Assembly (NCBI GenBank): GCA_035524095.1
Contig: DATKPK010000130.1
Location: forward strand, 1-5,649
Direction: 5' to 3'
Source of the DNA: DATJUF01 sp035524095
GTDB lineage: Bacteria > Desulfobacterota > Binatia > Binatales > Binataceae
Length of the DNA stretch: 5,649 nt
Shown here in pieces: positions 5,162-5,649 of the stretch (its first letter is position 1; each line of letters begins with the position of its first letter). The position numbers and the translations under genes were made by a program. The notes below the pieces were generated by a model. That model searched no databases and was not told where the DNA came from. It saw only the letters and a list, made by a program, of their open reading frames with translations.

Positions 5162-5180
5162 TGGCAGACAGGAGCTGCCA
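5162..5180 (+). other. Hairpin with SD-like loop
   Basis: TGGCAG and CTGCCA form a perfect 6-bp stem around the 7-nt loop ACAGGAG. An AGGAG in a loop can be an anti-SD-accessible element, but no start codon is suitably placed. It is one of three hairpins in this gene-poor region. Confidence 0.25.
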
Positions 5181-5247
5181 AGGTTTGCGGCATCCCGCTT
5201 CCCCAAGGCTCGACGTGCTTGCTATGTAGCACCTTAGTTCGATAGCT

Positions 5248-5276
5248 GGTCCCGGGATACTGAACCGCCCCGGGCC
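5248..5276 (+). other. GC-rich hairpin upstream of the tRNA
   Basis: GGTCCCGGG (5248-5256) pairs with CCCGGGCC (5269-5276): 8 bp with one bulged T and a 12-nt loop. It is very stable but not followed by T residues, so it is not a standard terminator. It lies 237 bp before tRNA-Lys. Confidence 0.3.
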
Positions 5277-5303
5277 CCTCTCCGAGCCTCTGCAGTCGCG
5301 TCG

Positions 5304-5483
5304 ATGTGCCCGGTCCGGAACACGTGCTACCTATTCAATCCGTTTCAAGGCTCTCAGTTTTGGTTGTACGTTCAAGATCGTCCGCTCAACCGGCGCTTCT
5401 ATTGTGATTTACCAGATTCCATGCTTCTGACGCCGCTCGACTTGGCGAAGCGGGACTCTTCCAATCGCATCCCGACCCTGTAA
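5304..5483 (+). CDS. Doubtful 59-codon frame before tRNA-Lys
   Basis: An ATG frame of 59 residues, open upstream to a TAG at 5235, ending 29 bp before the tRNA. The composition is protein-like, with a central aromatic segment (FQGSQFWLYVQDRPLNRRFYCDLPDS) and two early cysteines. There is no SD, no recognisable domain and no operon partner. It could be the 3' remnant of a gene whose upstream part has decayed, or chance. Its stop region would also hold the tRNA promoter, which argues against strong expression. Confidence 0.18.
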   Translation: MCPVRNTCYLFNPFQGSQFWLYVQDRPLNRRFYCDLPDSMLLTPLDLAKRDSSNRIPTL

Positions 5484-5512
5484 AGATCACGTCGTTCGCG
5501 CGAACTCTCGGT

Positions 5513-5589
5513 GAGCCGTTAGCTCAGGCCGGTAGAGCATCTGACTTTTAATCAGAGGGTCCTGGGTTCAAGTCCCAGACGGCTCACCA
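5513..5589 (+). tRNA. trnK: tRNA-Lys (anticodon UUU)
   Basis: A complete 77-nt cloverleaf. The acceptor stem GAGCCGT/ACGGCTC (5513-5519, 5579-5585) has 7 perfect pairs, and the D stem is GCTC/GAGC. The anticodon stem TCTGA/TCAGA encloses the loop CTTTTAA with anticodon TTT at 5547-5549. The T arm is CTGGG-TTCAAGT-CCCAG. The discriminator is A5586 and the CCA (5587-5589) is encoded. It decodes AAA and AAG lysine codons. tRNA 3' ends are frequent integration sites for islands and phages, but no second copy of its 3' end is present in this window. Confidence 0.98.
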
Positions 5590-5649
5590 ATAAATTCCTC
5601 AATCAATTCAACACTTCTTCGGGAATCTGCGAACGGTTGCCGATTCCAT

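Larger units (their letters stand above)
4813..5512. other. 700-bp stretch without a convincing gene
   Basis: Between the GNAT-like gene and tRNA-Lys no frame has both a good SD and a recognisable product. The stretch holds two palindromes (4864-4874, 4961-4974), a possible promoter (4932-4960) and three hairpins (5029-5041, 5162-5180, 5248-5276). It also has a 31-codon ATG frame (4962-5057), a 48-codon frame with a C-x5-C-x2-C-x3-C cluster but no ATG (5006-5152), and a 59-codon ATG frame (5304-5483). This could be decayed coding sequence, a structured RNA, or both. Confidence 0.5.

Noticed and set aside
5623..5649. Inverted repeat GGAATC/GATTCC and a terminal minus-strand ATG at the window end
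   Set aside because: The 6-bp arms are short and the minus-strand frame stops after 13 codons. The window end prevents any further judgement.

Overview
The window looks like chromosomal DNA of a free-living bacterium with moderate to high GC. The genes have good Shine-Dalgarno (SD) sites (GGAGG or GAGGAG) and the one tRNA encodes its own 3' CCA. The degraded, amidohydrolase-rich flavour would fit a soil or uncultured proteobacterial/Desulfobacterota-like lineage, but nothing here fixes the taxon. No CRISPR array, transposase, integrase or rRNA is visible.

Layout: (1) 184-1611, minus strand: a complete dihydropyrimidinase/hydantoinase-family amidohydrolase that keeps the binuclear metal site but lacks the usual substrate-site tyrosine and serine. 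(2) 1612-1796: a spacer holding a perfect 13-bp stem-loop. (3) 1797-2153, minus: a small two-helix membrane protein with a strong SD. (4) 2154-2357: a spacer with palindromes and repeated CTTGTGC boxes. (5) 2358-3638, minus: a two-gene unit, with an ImmA/IrrE-type HExxH metallopeptidase first and an XRE helix-turn-helix regulator 27 bp downstream. Its likely promoter is bordered by a perfect 15-bp palindrome at 3696-3710. (6) 3696-3950, minus: a doubtful GTG-start frame with a charged helical segment. (7) 3951-4119: an upstream region with CACCCTTATC direct repeats and a palindrome. (8) 4120-4812, plus: a predicted GNAT-like acyltransferase-type protein of unknown function. (9) 4813-5512: about 700 bp without a convincing gene, but with palindromes, hairpins and small open frames. 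(10) 5513-5589, plus: tRNA-Lys(UUU).

The genes do not form one pathway. The clearest functional unit is the peptidase-XRE pair, which by analogy with ImmA/ImmR and related modules would be a stress- or signal-responsive derepression switch: the protease removes the repressor. Such pairs are common on mobile or accessory DNA, and a tRNA gene 1.9 kb away is a typical island boundary, but no integrase or att repeat was found. The hydantoinase-like enzyme is probably catabolic, and the small membrane protein and GNAT-like protein are uncharacterised.
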